NCBI GenBank assembly: GCA_003153505.1
Contig: PLZA01000044.1
Span: 62,001 to 126,000 of the forward strand
Length of the DNA stretch: 64,000 bases
Direction: 5' to 3'
DNA from: Candidatus Dormiibacterota bacterium
GTDB taxonomy: Bacteria; Chloroflexota; Dormibacteria; Aeolococcales; Aeolococcaceae
Positions 35,837-45,093 of the stretch are shown piece after piece. Numbering within the stretch: position 1 is the first letter of the stretch; each line of letters begins with the position of its first letter. The notes beneath the pieces are model-generated. The model was not told the DNA's origin, searched no databases, and worked only from the letters and a program-made list of their open reading frames with translations. Made by a program: the position numbers and the translations under genes.

Positions 35837-36994
35837 CTCCGTTTCCGTTGCAGTGGAGCCAATTTCGGTTTCGCTGGGCCAATACTGGGCCAATAGCTCC
35901 TCCGAGAGGACACGCAAGCGCGGTCCATAGCGGGCGTCGATCGCGTCAACTAGAGCCTCCGTGCTGGCATGGGTGACGTGGGCGTAGAGGCGGAGGGTTG
36001 TGGCCACGCTGGCATGGCCAAGCATCGCTGCCACCACGTGCGGCGGCTGGCCGTCCTCGAGCGCGAGGGTGGCCGCAGTATGCCGCAGGGCGTGGAACGA
36101 GACTGCTCGTATGCGGGCTCCCTTGCGCATCGGTACCCAGCGCCGCGAGAACAATGTCTGCGCCGGCATGGGCTGCCCATCGGCACCGGGCCACACCAGA
36201 TCACCGGCACGGGGGGTTCGGACGAGTGCATCGACGGCGATGCTTGGCAAATAGAGTGTCCGCTTGCCTGCGGCAGTCTTGGGGGCGGTCAGGACATGGG
36301 ATCCATCGAGGGCCCGCGTGGCGTTGGTGGCAACCACCAGGCGACGAGCGTCGAGGTGCACGTGCTGCCAGCGCAATCCCAGCAGCTCGCCTTCGCGCAT
36401 GCCCAAGGTCACGGCAAGGACGTAGAGGGCTTCGAGCGGGTCGCCGTATGCGGCTTTCAGGAGACGGTCAACCTCTGCGCGTGTGAGCGTCTCGATGTCC
36501 TTCGTGTGGCGACGTGGGGCGTCGACGGCGGCAAGCGCGTTGGAGACGCGGTGACCACGCTTGGCAGCACCATTGAGCGCCGCCTTGAGCGTCATGTGGA
36601 CGTGATGAGCGGTGGTCCCGCTGACCCTGCGTGCGAGTGAAGCGTGCAGCGTGTCGATGTGAGACGGCGTGAGGGCGTCGATGCGAACGCGTCCGATCGC
36701 CGGCACGATGTGCAGGCGAGCGTGGGCTTCATATGCGAAGTACGTCTGTGGGCGCACCGTCGCCCGCTTGCGGGTCAGCCATTCGGCGAGCCAGTCGCGC
36801 AGCGTCGGTGAGGCTGCGACGCTCGGCGCCTCCGCCTCATGCGCCGCCGCGTCCGCAAGGGTCTGTGCCTCGGCCAGCGTATCGGCCGAGAAGCTGCGAA
36901 GCCTCCCAGCAATGACGACGCGAATCTGATGACGGCCGCGCCACATGCGGTGGCTCCCGGTCCCCCGGCGCGCTCGTTTCCGCTGTTTCGCCAT
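35786..36994 (-). CDS. int: Tyrosine recombinase/integrase
   Basis: A 402-residue phage-type integrase: an N-terminal AP2-like arm-binding region and SAM-like core-binding domain ('LRDWLAEWLTRKRATVRPQTY'), then the catalytic domain with 'MREGELLGLRW' (Arg), 'HALRHTAAT' (HxxR), and 'LGHASVATTLRLYAH' (Tyr nucleophile). The last ~16 codons and the stop lie antisense inside the tRNA-Leu gene (35786-35836), so the C-terminus depends on the attachment site. The gene lies 13 bp from the first excisionase-like gene. Confidence 0.92.
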   Translation of the reverse strand: MAKQRKRARRGTGSHRMWRGRHQIRVVIAGRLRSFSADTLAEAQTLADAAAHEAEAPSVAASPTLRDWLAEWLTRKRATVRPQTYFAYEAHARLHIVPAIGRVRIDALTPSHIDTLHASLARRVSGTTAHHVHMTLKAALNGAAKRGHRVSNALAAVDAPRRHTKDIETLTRAEVDRLLKAAYGDPLEALYVLAVTLGMREGELLGLRWQHVHLDARRLVVATNATRALDGSHVLTAPKTAAGKRTLYLPSIAVDALVRTPRAGDLVWPGADGQPMPAQTLFSRRWVPMRKGARIRAVSFHALRHTAATLALEDGQPPHVVAAMLGHASVATTLRLYAHVTHASTEALVDAIDARYGPRLRVLSEELLAQYWPSETEIGSTATETECRERESNPYALTSTAP

Positions 36995-37007
36995 GTGTTG
37001 CCGAATC

Positions 37008-37262
37008 CTAGCGCCGTCGCCGTTGGCCTACCAGCTCCGGCCACGGTGGCGACTGTGATGATCCGGCATGTCGGGCGACAAAGGCCTCCAGCTCGGCAGG
37101 GGTGAAGCGAACTAGGCGCGGTCCGAGCCTGACGGGGGTGAGGACACCGCTGGCGACGAACCGGGTCAACTGGCGAACGCTCACGTTCAGGGTCCGTGCC
37201 GCAGCGGCCTTGCTCAGTAGCAGCGATTCGGGAGTCTCGCCTAGTCGCGCGGCAGGATCCAT
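37008..37262 (-). CDS. Excisionase-like HTH_17 DNA-binding protein
   Basis: An 84-residue protein with a MerR-like/HTH_17 winged helix: 'LSKAAAARTLNVSVRQLTRFV' and 'RLGPRLVRFTPAELEAFVARH'. Position directly upstream of int fits an excisionase or recombination directionality factor. ATG at 37262. An inverted repeat upstream (37271-37306) may be its operator or Xis-binding site. Confidence 0.8.
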   Translation of the reverse strand: MDPAARLGETPESLLLSKAAAARTLNVSVRQLTRFVASGVLTPVRLGPRLVRFTPAELEAFVARHAGSSQSPPWPELVGQRRRR

Positions 37263-37270
37263 GCACGTCG

Positions 37271-37306
37271 AGTGTACGCTCCGGGCGCTCACGTAGCGCT
37301 TACACT
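37271..37306. promoter_or_regulatory. Inverted repeat upstream of the excisionase-like gene
   Basis: AGTGTA (37271-37276) and TACACT (37301-37306) are inverted around a centre that itself contains CGCT..AGCG. It starts 9 nt before the start codon of the excisionase-like gene. It may control int/xis expression. Confidence 0.35.
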
Positions 37307-37442
37307 TTCCGATAGTCGAGCGGGCACCGGGTGAGCGACGCCCAGCCAGGTGACGTCAGCTATGCGCCAGCACGTCGCGCGGTGCCGGGTGGCTTAACTT
37401 GGAGACGGAGTCGATCCTTTCGCGGGGACGGACTGATTCCCA

Positions 37443-37796
37443 TTACCTCCCAGCCACGAAGGGAGTATGACGTCGACTCATTGAGGGGAGCACCGGACGA
37501 CCGTTGTTTCTGGCCGAGATTGGCGACGCAGATCCTTGTCGGCTATCGGCCTTCGCGCCGGCGCCGCTTAGCGCCTCGATCCATTCGCACAAGTCTCCGA
37601 TGTAAATGCGCCGCAGCCGACCGACCCTGCATGAAGGGAGCTCTCCTGAGTAGATCAGGTTCTTTACGAACCGCGGAGACACGGCCAATGCCTGCGCAAC
37701 TTGATCGGTCGACAGCAGGAGTCTCGGAGTGTCGGTAGAGGCACTCACGGGTGCGCCTCTGCGCAACAGATCCGATTCGTTGATATTTGGCGTCAT
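37443..37796 (-). CDS. Second HTH_17 excisionase-family protein
   Basis: A 117-residue protein with an HTH_17 core at ~26-75: 'LLSTDQVAQALAVSPRFVKNLI' and 'RVGRLRRIYIGDLCEWIEAL'. The ~40-residue C-terminal tail is basic and low in structure. It may be a second directionality factor or a small regulator of the element. The start at 37796 has no strong RBS; an internal GTG at 37748 (VSAST) is possible. Confidence 0.7.
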   Translation of the reverse strand: MTPNINESDLLRRGAPVSASTDTPRLLLSTDQVAQALAVSPRFVKNLIYSGELPSCRVGRLRRIYIGDLCEWIEALSGAGAKADSRQGSASPISARNNGRPVLPSMSRRHTPFVAGR

Positions 37797-38391
37797 AGTC
37801 GTTCCGTGCGTGGGCGTTCTGCGGCCCCGCGAGCCGCACTATAGCTCCGGGCCACCGCAAAAGAACACAAGTACGGCAGCGCTTGAGTTTGGGCGCCGGT
37901 TGCTTCCTGAGCTCGTGCGATCCCACCGCGGGGACGACGAAGCCGACCGGGACGCGCGGCGCTAAGTGGCCACCGAGTGCGGTGAGTGTTGACTGAGGTC
38001 CGATACCCTCCCGTTATCGGACGTCAAAACAACCCGCAATGAACCCCGGCGCCATACCAATGTCACCGTGACGACAGCCGCGGCACGCCTCCGTGCGTCG
38101 ACAATCGCAGGCTCGAATGTTCGATACTGGCGCTGGACAACAGCAGCCACGTGGCGGTGGCGGCGCGACCAAACCAGCGGGATCTACTGTTACCCGGAGG
38201 TCTGTCGGCGGCGCTCCGCTGGTGATGAGGACAGCGAGCGTCATCATGCCGCCCGTGTGCCTTGCGGCGACTGCAAGGTGATGGCTGTGTGGGCGTCTAA
38301 CAGTAGAATCGAGTTGCACGCCAGATATACAGGAGACGCGCCGTGGTGCTTGGGATGTGCATATGAACCACCGTGCCGGGAGATATCCGAA
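37797..38391. other. Gene-poor stretch of the island
   Basis: About 600 bp without a convincing gene; all open frames are short and disagree in codon usage with their neighbours. A -10-like TATACA is at 38326-38331 upstream of the hydroxyacid dehydrogenase, with no good -35. It may contain remnants of the integration module. Confidence 0.5.
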
Positions 38392-39351
38392 ATGAAGGCC
38401 GCAGTGCTGGACGATTACCAGGGGGCGGCTCGCTCGATGGTGAATTGGGACGCGATCTCTGGCGATGTGCAGGTCCACTTCTTCGAGAAGCATCTCGACG
38501 AAGCAATGCTCATCATCGAGCTCGTGGACTTCGAGATCATCGTCGCCATGCGGGAGCGAACTCCATTCCCAGCGCGAGTATTATCCAAGCTACCGAAGCT
38601 GCGCCTTCTCGTAACGACGGGGATGCGAAACGCCGCGATCGATCTTGTCGCGGCCGCAGACGCGGGGATCGTGGTGAGCGGGACGAACGGGTATACATGG
38701 TCCACCGCTGAGTTGACCTGGGGGTTGATTCTCGCCTCGGCGCGGAACCTCCTGACAGAGGATGCGTCGATGCGGCAAGGAGGGTGGCAACGCACGATTG
38801 GGACGGATCTAGCCGGTCGAACACTCGGTCTCGTCGGGCTGGGACACCTCGGGGCGAGGGTCGCACACTACGGACGCGCCTTCGATATGCGGGTCATCGC
38901 CTGGAGCCCCAATCTCACGGAGGCACGCGCCGCCGAGCATGGCGCGATATTCGTCCCGAGAGAGCGGATATTTCAGGAGGCCGACGTGATATCCATTCAT
39001 CTCGTGCTCGGTAGCCGGACGCGTGGCCTTATCACTGAAGCGGACCTGAGACGAATGAAGCCAACGAGTTATCTCATCAACACCTCGCGCGGTCCAATTG
39101 TTGACAGAAGCGGGCTGATCCGCGCCTTGCGCGAGGGCTGGTTTGCAGGGGCTGGGATTGATGTGTACGACGCGGAGCCGCTTCCCACCGACGACGAGTT
39201 GCGCCACATCCCAAACACGATACTCACGCCGCATATAGGATATGTTACGAGTGACACGTATGCAGCGTTTTTCGCGGGTGTCGCTGAGAATATTCGGGCC
39301 TTTCTTGCAGGGGCACCCATCAGACGCCTACTCCCTTCGAACGACCATTGA
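38392..39351 (+). CDS. D-isomer-specific 2-hydroxyacid dehydrogenase
   Basis: A 319-residue NAD(P)-dependent enzyme: dinucleotide fold 'LGLVGLGHLGARVA', 'LINTSRGPIVDRSGLIRAL' with the following 'GAGIDVYDAEPLP' carrying the catalytic Glu region, and 'TPHIGY' with the catalytic His. It interconverts a 2-oxo acid and a D-2-hydroxy acid. Start ATG at 38392 (MKAAVLDDYQ). It is the only plus-strand gene left of the divergent centre and converges on the lyase gene, 35 bp away. The substrate is unknown. Confidence 0.9.
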   Translation: MKAAVLDDYQGAARSMVNWDAISGDVQVHFFEKHLDEAMLIIELVDFEIIVAMRERTPFPARVLSKLPKLRLLVTTGMRNAAIDLVAAADAGIVVSGTNGYTWSTAELTWGLILASARNLLTEDASMRQGGWQRTIGTDLAGRTLGLVGLGHLGARVAHYGRAFDMRVIAWSPNLTEARAAEHGAIFVPRERIFQEADVISIHLVLGSRTRGLITEADLRRMKPTSYLINTSRGPIVDRSGLIRALREGWFAGAGIDVYDAEPLPTDDELRHIPNTILTPHIGYVTSDTYAAFFAGVAENIRAFLAGAPIRRLLPSNDH

Positions 39352-39386
39352 GCAAAAGAAGCAGCGAGCGATGCCATCCAAAGTGA

Positions 39387-40325
39387 TCACCTTGTCGTTA
39401 CCCGAATCGTTTTCGGCTTTCCCCCGGCTCTGAAGACCCTGCTCGGGAGTGGATGGCCGATGGCACGTGAGATAAAGCGGGACGCATCCATAAGTCGCTC
39501 GAGGTCGATACCGTGTGAGATGCCTAGTCCATCTAGCAAATAGACGAGGTCTTCGGTGGCGAGGTTCCCGAGCGCTCCAGGTCCCGCGAACGGACATCCG
39601 CCTAGGCCACCGGCCGCACTGTCAAAGATGTGAATGCCATGGGCTAAGCTGGTCATGACGTTGGCGAGCGCCGTCCCCCGAGTGTCATGAAAGTGCATTG
39701 CCCACATTTCTGGCGGCGCTAGGGATAACAAGGCATCCAGCAGTAACTCCACCTCGCGTGGGGTCGCGGCACCGACAGTGTCGGCCAAACAGATCTCATC
39801 TGGCCCGACTTGGAGAAGCTGCTCGCATATTGAACGTACGCGATCCGGGATGATCCGGCCTTCGAAAGGACACACGAAGGCCACCGACACGTACACTCGG
39901 ACCCAAAGTCGAGCACGGCGCGCTTCACTCACGAGATTGCGTACGTCGACCAATGAATCGGCGACGGTGCGGTGGAGATTTGCGTTTGCAAAGCTCTCCG
40001 ATGCGGCCGTGACGAGCGCAATCTCCTTAGCATCCACCGCGAGCGCGCGCTCCAAACCGCGCAGCGTCGGAACCAACACCGGGTAGTGCGCTCCTGGAGC
40101 CTTGCGAATGACGGGGAAGACTTCATCGGCATCGGCGAGCTGAGGGACTATGTCGAGTTTGACAAAAGATGTCGCCTCCACCATCTGGCAGCCGGCAGCA
40201 GAGAGCATGTCGATGAAGCGCACCTTGGCGACTGACGGTACTTGAGATTGCTCGTTCTGCAAGCCGTCGCGCGGAGCCACCTCGACAATGCTGACCTTGG
40301 TGGGGCGACCCGTGGACGTCATCAT
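39387..40325 (-). CDS. Hydroxymethylglutaryl-CoA lyase family protein
   Basis: A 312-residue DRE-TIM metallolyase: 'VAPRDGLQNE' (catalytic Arg and metal Asp), 'MHFHDTRGTALAN' (metal His residues) and the glycine-rich 'GGLGGCPFAGPGALGNLATED' with its catalytic Cys (motif given in short form: GGCPFAGPGALGN). HMG-CoA lyases cleave 3-hydroxy-3-methylglutaryl-CoA to acetoacetate and acetyl-CoA; relatives cleave other 3-hydroxyacyl-CoAs. Last gene of the CaiB-GntR cluster, 225 bp after the RraA gene. Confidence 0.88.
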   Translation of the reverse strand: MMTSTGRPTKVSIVEVAPRDGLQNEQSQVPSVAKVRFIDMLSAAGCQMVEATSFVKLDIVPQLADADEVFPVIRKAPGAHYPVLVPTLRGLERALAVDAKEIALVTAASESFANANLHRTVADSLVDVRNLVSEARRARLWVRVYVSVAFVCPFEGRIIPDRVRSICEQLLQVGPDEICLADTVGAATPREVELLLDALLSLAPPEMWAMHFHDTRGTALANVMTSLAHGIHIFDSAAGGLGGCPFAGPGALGNLATEDLVYLLDGLGISHGIDLERLMDASRFISRAIGHPLPSRVFRAGGKPKTIRVTTR

Positions 40326-40550
40326 TGGCTTGACCCAACCGGCTGTGGTGCCCCGGCACCCCGAGAGGGCTCATCCCGGTGACAGGCAAATTGGAGACGT
40401 CTTCTTCGAAACGCCGTAGGCAATGTGTCCAGGTAGTAAGTAGCCTCCTCAGGCAGCCAGCACAGGCTCAGCGGAAAACCAACCTCTGGATTCGCCCAAT
40501 GCGGCAATACCACGTTCTTCGCCGTCGCCTGGCATCGGCAAAGGCAACCA

Positions 40551-41249
40551 TCAAAATCCGTAGACGTCATAGTCGTCGCGTACAATCTTCTGGCAAAGTG
40601 ACAGCACAGTTTCCGCATGCTCGACCGGAACGAAGCAGATTCCGCTGTCATCGGCTACGACTAGATCGCCGGCCGCTACGTGAACGCCAGCAATAGTGAC
40701 AGCGCCGTTGATTTCCACGGTACCTATTCGTCCTTTACCGGTCACCGGAGTGATCTCACGGACCCAAAGCGGGTAGCCCAGGCGGCGGGATTGCCCTAGG
40801 TCTCGGACGGCGCCGTCGATAATGGCGCCGACCTCGCCGTGGCGCTGCCCTAGATATTGTGCATATCCACCCCCGCTGGAGGCGCCTCCGCAGCTCTCAA
40901 TGACCACGACGTCGCCCGGCGACGCATGTAAATGGACTGCCATCGGCGCCAATGGAGGAGCTGAATCCTCGCCGGCGCCTTGGGCCGCGCGAGTCCGAAT
41001 CTGCCTCACGGTGAGCGCGGGTCCAACGATTCGAGCCCCCGGTATCGAGGGTGGCAGCACAGTAGCTGCGATGACGTGGTCCATGATTCCGAGTCGATCA
41101 AGTGCGTCGGAAACAGGTCCAGTTGGGTCCTCCAACTCCTTGAACCCGGTGACTATGCGTTCAGGGATATGCGACGTGATGTGGTTGATGCTAGCGACCA
41201 ACGCGGTCTGGTAAGCGAATGCCTCTCGAAGGGCGCTGAGCGACTTCAT
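40551..41249 (-). CDS. RraA/HMG aldolase-like protein
   Basis: The 232 residues fit the RraA family that includes 4-hydroxy-4-methyl-2-oxoglutarate aldolase: 'ASPGDVVVIESCGG', 'GEVGAIIDGAVRDLGQSRRLGYPLW' with the GxxxDGxxRD-type metal/substrate site (short form DGAVRD). It probably cleaves or decarboxylates a 2-oxo acid intermediate; the RNase E inhibitor role is confined to enterobacterial RraA. ATG at 41249 is preferred over a longer frame. Lies 162 bp after the FAH gene. Confidence 0.82.
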   Translation of the reverse strand: MKSLSALREAFAYQTALVASINHITSHIPERIVTGFKELEDPTGPVSDALDRLGIMDHVIAATVLPPSIPGARIVGPALTVRQIRTRAAQGAGEDSAPPLAPMAVHLHASPGDVVVIESCGGASSGGGYAQYLGQRHGEVGAIIDGAVRDLGQSRRLGYPLWVREITPVTGKGRIGTVEINGAVTIAGVHVAAGDLVVADDSGICFVPVEHAETVLSLCQKIVRDDYDVYGF

Positions 41250-41411
41250 CCGACCGCGTGGTGCCGACACCGTGAGCACCCCATATGGCAGACGGACTGC
41301 CCAACAAAACCGCAGGTAGCAGGGCGCGAGCCGGAGCCTATGAGGCCATTGCAGACGCACGTCGGCGACCGGGACGTTCTCTGGCTCATGACTCGGGAGA
41401 AAACAGGGCGG

Positions 41412-42341
41412 TCATCGCGTCATTCGTACATGATTGACGAGCTTACCTAGCCCCTCGATCTCGGAAATCACCTCGTCCCCGTCTTGAAGCCATACAGGGT
41501 CGAGAGACTCGTTCTGGACTCCACTCGGAGTGCCAGTCGCGATGATATCTCCAGCCTCGAGCGTAAGACCACGGGATAGGTCTGCAATGATTTCGGGCAC
41601 ATCGCGAGTCATCTCGGCCGGAGTTGCGGACTGTTTCACTTGACCGTTCACTGACAAGGTCATCTGACAGTCACGGTAGTCCGGAAGGAAGTCACGCGGA
41701 ACGATCCCGGGACCCATGGGGAAAAAGGTGTCCAGACCCTTGCCGCGTAGAAAGTCAGTGGTCGGCTTGGCAGCTTGGATATCACGAGCCGATATGTCAT
41801 TACCAACGCTATACCCGAAGACGTAGTCCATGGCTCGGTCTACGGGGATGTCACGGCCGGTCCGACCGATGATGACAACCAGCTCGAGCTCATAGTCGAG
41901 CTTTTGGGTCAAGTCCGGGTCGAATTGAATGTCGTCCAGGTTGCCAATAATAGAACCGCTCGGCTTGGTGAAGAAGATCGCCTGCTTGCGCTGGCTATAG
42001 GGGATGCCCGATGCCCGCTCACCGGCCAGGACATGAGATTGATAGTTGCCAGCGATCAAGAAGGGATTCCGCCGGGGGCGCGGAATTGGTGGTGCCAATC
42101 GATACTCGGCGAGTGCCCGACCAGCGCCATGCTCCATCCTTGCGGCGACTTCGCCGACGAGGCTGCCCCACGCTTGCCATTCATCGATCACGTCGTTCAT
42201 CGTCAGTATCGCAGTGCCTAGGAACTCTTCCAGATTAATGACGCGATCGTGAACGACGAGACCCACATGCTGAACTACATCCGTGTATGTGACAAGCATC
42301 GGTCGCGTGATCAGGGGGGCACTCACCCTTGTGACGCTCAC
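41412..42341 (-). CDS. Fumarylacetoacetate hydrolase family protein
   Basis: A 309-residue FAH-fold protein with metal ligands in 'LDYELELVVIIG' (ExE) and the later Asp in 'VFGYSVGNDISARDIQ', and 'GTPSGV' near the C-terminus. Family members hydrolyse or decarboxylate 2-oxo-acid products of aromatic ring cleavage (acylpyruvases, HpcE). Its ATG overlaps the CapA stop by 4 bp, so translation is coupled. Confidence 0.9.
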   Translation of the reverse strand: MSVTRVSAPLITRPMLVTYTDVVQHVGLVVHDRVINLEEFLGTAILTMNDVIDEWQAWGSLVGEVAARMEHGAGRALAEYRLAPPIPRPRRNPFLIAGNYQSHVLAGERASGIPYSQRKQAIFFTKPSGSIIGNLDDIQFDPDLTQKLDYELELVVIIGRTGRDIPVDRAMDYVFGYSVGNDISARDIQAAKPTTDFLRGKGLDTFFPMGPGIVPRDFLPDYRDCQMTLSVNGQVKQSATPAEMTRDVPEIIADLSRGLTLEAGDIIATGTPSGVQNESLDPVWLQDGDEVISEIEGLGKLVNHVRMTR

Positions 42342-43687
42342 AGCGCGACGCGGCCGACTAGACGGCCGTCGATCTCCGTATAGCTGACGCTTGTTCCGAG
42401 GCCTTCGGAAAGGCTCGCGATGCGCGTGACGATCGCCTCCCCGACATCGCGTGGCGCGAGTCCTGGCACGCCCCGACGGGAGCGTACGGTCCCTCTATTA
42501 AGCGCCACCGGCCAAAGATCGATGCCAACTAGGCGGCCATCGTCGTATTTGCACATCGGGACAACCGTTTGCCAGTATTCCACTTGGTGCGCGAAGCCCC
42601 GACGACCTGCGTCGGATCCGCCTTCGCGAAAGTCGTGGAAGTCAGCCGCAGTGCTCCGGGCCGGAAGGCCCGCGGCGCTGAGAAATTCGGCGGGGAGGAT
42701 ATCAATGGTTTCCACCATAAAAACAAGATTACCCAATGAGTGAAATATTGGTTTGCCATGATAGATTTCGATCGCAGCCAGTTGGTGGGGGCCATGTCCA
42801 ACACAAATGTCTGCGCCCGCATCGATGAAGCTACGAGCGGCCTCGACGGCGAAGTCCGCGATTGCGTTTCCGTTGGACGTGCCGTTTGGGCCTTCGTGAC
42901 AGTGGAAACTCACGATCACGAGATCCGACTGGCGGCGCGCCTCGCCAATCCAACGCGCCATTTGCTCGAGGTCGGCGGGGCTTGGGCGTGTGTGAACTTG
43001 CGGCGCGGTGCCCTCAACAAAGTCGACGTTAAGAAACCTGAGGGTCGCCGCCGACGTGTGGGCACCGTCCGGCGCGCCTAGCACCAAAGACAAGGCATGT
43101 CGGGCTCGCGACCCCGCTGCGGTGCCTAGGGCTTCGTCCAGGGAGGAAAGGAAGGCAAATTGGTCACTCGTCACTTCGTACTGCGTCGTAAAGCGGACGG
43201 GGCTGATGCCAGGGCGGCCATCGAAAAGGCCGTCTGGGTCGGAGGCGCATATCTCATCCGCATCGGTCGAGCATGCCGCCAAGAGAGATGCTCGAGCTCC
43301 CTTCGCATTTACGTAACGAGGGCGCCGAGCTTCGGAAAGGGTGGGTCCTGCACCGGCGGTGACGAAGCCCCTCGCATCCAGGGCGGCGATTGTCTGGATC
43401 AACCCCGTGCCACCAAAATCCATCGCGTGGTTGTGAGCGAGGCCGACCAATTCGAATCCCCAGTTCTTAAGGTCATCGAGGACTCGCGACGATGCGTTGA
43501 CGTGGATTCCGTGCAGTCGAGGTCGCGGCACGATTGGCGGTGAAGCGCAGACGATCTCCAAGTGGGTAAACGCTAGGTCAGCGCTGGTTATCAGACGCCG
43601 GAGAGCTGCAGTATCGTCCTCCTCTTGAGTGGGGAATGGGCGGGTGATTAACGACTCACCGGTCAGGGCAACAGTCACCCCACTCAT
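42338..43687 (-). CDS. CapA/PgsA-type metallophosphatase-like protein
   Basis: The 449-residue protein matches the CapA family: 'VALTGESLI', 'HNHAMDFG', 'SFHCHEGPNG' and 'VGHGPHQLAAIEIYHGKPIFHSLGN', i.e. the His/Asp/Asn metal sites of the calcineurin-like fold. Classical CapA acts in poly-gamma-glutamate synthesis, but this copy has no signal peptide or membrane anchor and sits in a catabolic operon, overlapping both neighbours by 4 bp. A hydrolase for a pathway intermediate or amide is a reasonable guess. Confidence 0.85.
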   Translation of the reverse strand: MSGVTVALTGESLITRPFPTQEEDDTAALRRLITSADLAFTHLEIVCASPPIVPRPRLHGIHVNASSRVLDDLKNWGFELVGLAHNHAMDFGGTGLIQTIAALDARGFVTAGAGPTLSEARRPRYVNAKGARASLLAACSTDADEICASDPDGLFDGRPGISPVRFTTQYEVTSDQFAFLSSLDEALGTAAGSRARHALSLVLGAPDGAHTSAATLRFLNVDFVEGTAPQVHTRPSPADLEQMARWIGEARRQSDLVIVSFHCHEGPNGTSNGNAIADFAVEAARSFIDAGADICVGHGPHQLAAIEIYHGKPIFHSLGNLVFMVETIDILPAEFLSAAGLPARSTAADFHDFREGGSDAGRRGFAHQVEYWQTVVPMCKYDDGRLVGIDLWPVALNRGTVRSRRGVPGLAPRDVGEAIVTRIASLSEGLGTSVSYTEIDGRLVGRVAL

Positions 43688-45093
43688 GCCGCGGTGGATC
43701 GCTCCAGGAAATCTGATATAGAATCGCCTGCGATGAGGCCGAAGGTTCCCGCGACGCCTAAGCCGCCGACGTAACCGCCGCGTGGACCCCCATGGACACC
43801 TCCAGCTGCGCTGCCCGCAGCGTAGATACCGGGAATCCTCCCGTCCACCTCAGACATGACTGCGCAGGTGCTATCGATTAGTGGACCTCCCATGGTGAAG
43901 GTGATGCCAGGTACGATTCGAGCACCGTAGTAAGGAGGGCTTTGAATTTGGATAGAACCTGGGCGATGGTTGTGCGCATCAATGGACTCAGCCAATAGTC
44001 GGGGCGACATGTCGAGGTTCCCAGCCAGCGAGCCGATATCCGTCGCGACGCTCAAATGACCGTGGCGCTCCGCGAGCGCAGGATTCGGCACGGGTGATCC
44101 ATAGGGATCATCGGTGCCGTCCTGCTCCCAGACGTCGCGGTCAAAGACAACAGTTTGGCCCAGTGGATCTCGCCCGCTTGCTAGAAGGTTTACGAGGCCA
44201 ATTCCAGTGGTCTCTGCGTGCTGAATTAACTTGCCCTGTCGGTCGATCAGAGCCCCTTTCAAGCTCAGCCGATCCATCGCCGGATAGGGCCAAAGGTTGT
44301 CGTCGGTGAGCGCTGTCGCTGACAACATGTGTCCATAGACACGGCCAAGCCCGACGGTCTTCGCACGCAGGGAAAGCAGCATTCTCAGACCGTCGCCTGT
44401 CCCTGTCGGTTGAGCTCGGAGCAGGCAACGATCCGCATGCGGCCCCACATAGCGACATAACAGCTCGGAATTGGCCTGAAACCCGCCGTCCGCGACTAAG
44501 ACCGTGCGGGTCTGCAGTTCCGCAGCGCCTCTTCCTTCGCATGTCACGAGCCAACCTGTCCCGTCGGTGGCGGGTCGGATGGCCGTCGCGCGGGTTCCCT
44601 GCGAGAGTGCGCCGCCATCTGCAAGGTACCTCGTGTATAGGGCAGTCATCATCAAGTCTGGCCCAAGTTCTCGCGCGATCCTTCGAGGTTGACTTTCGAG
44701 CCAGCCGCGGGAGCCGCTGTGTCGTGGGGGCCAGACGATGTCCCATGGCAAGGTGGACTTGCTGTTCTGTCTGGTTTCAACTCCCTCTTCGTGCAGCCAG
44801 CTCCGAAACTTGCTCGCAGCGCCGGAGAGCGACCTGGCGAGTGGCAGAGAGATCTCGCCGCTTGTCTCCGCAACTAGACGCTCGTACAAGAGGTCAGGAT
44901 CGGTGTCGAGCGCAGCCCAGGCAATGTGTACCATGCCTCCCGAGATCCGAGCATTACAGTCGCCGCCTCGTTCACGGCCCTTCTCCAGTACCAAGGGGCG
45001 ATGGCCACGTTGCTGCAGTCGGCGTCCCGCGACCATGCCCGCCAATCCGCCGCCGATGATGACGCAGCTTCGTTCAAGCGACTCCACGATCAA
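43684..45093 (-). CDS. FAD-dependent oxidoreductase, fumarate reductase/KSTD-like (copy 1)
   Basis: The 469-residue flavoprotein starts with the FAD-binding 'VIIGGGLAGMVAG' and 'VLEKGRERGGD' motifs and ends with 'IPGIYAAGSAAGG' and 'GGYVGGLGVAGTFG', typical of FAD_binding_2 proteins such as fumarate reductase flavoproteins and 3-ketosteroid dehydrogenases. No heme motif. It likely dehydrogenates or reduces a C=C bond alpha to a carbonyl. Overlaps GntR and CapA genes by 4 bp. Confidence 0.88.
   Translation of the reverse strand: MIVESLERSCVIIGGGLAGMVAGRRLQQRGHRPLVLEKGRERGGDCNARISGGMVHIAWAALDTDPDLLYERLVAETSGEISLPLARSLSGAASKFRSWLHEEGVETRQNSKSTLPWDIVWPPRHSGSRGWLESQPRRIARELGPDLMMTALYTRYLADGGALSQGTRATAIRPATDGTGWLVTCEGRGAAELQTRTVLVADGGFQANSELLCRYVGPHADRCLLRAQPTGTGDGLRMLLSLRAKTVGLGRVYGHMLSATALTDDNLWPYPAMDRLSLKGALIDRQGKLIQHAETTGIGLVNLLASGRDPLGQTVVFDRDVWEQDGTDDPYGSPVPNPALAERHGHLSVATDIGSLAGNLDMSPRLLAESIDAHNHRPGSIQIQSPPYYGARIVPGITFTMGGPLIDSTCAVMSEVDGRIPGIYAAGSAAGGVHGGPRGGYVGGLGVAGTFGLIAGDSISDFLERSTAA

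Noticed and set aside
37543-37926. 127-codon minus-strand frame overlapping the second HTH gene
   Set aside because: It overlaps the HTH_17 gene in another frame and has no domain or RBS.
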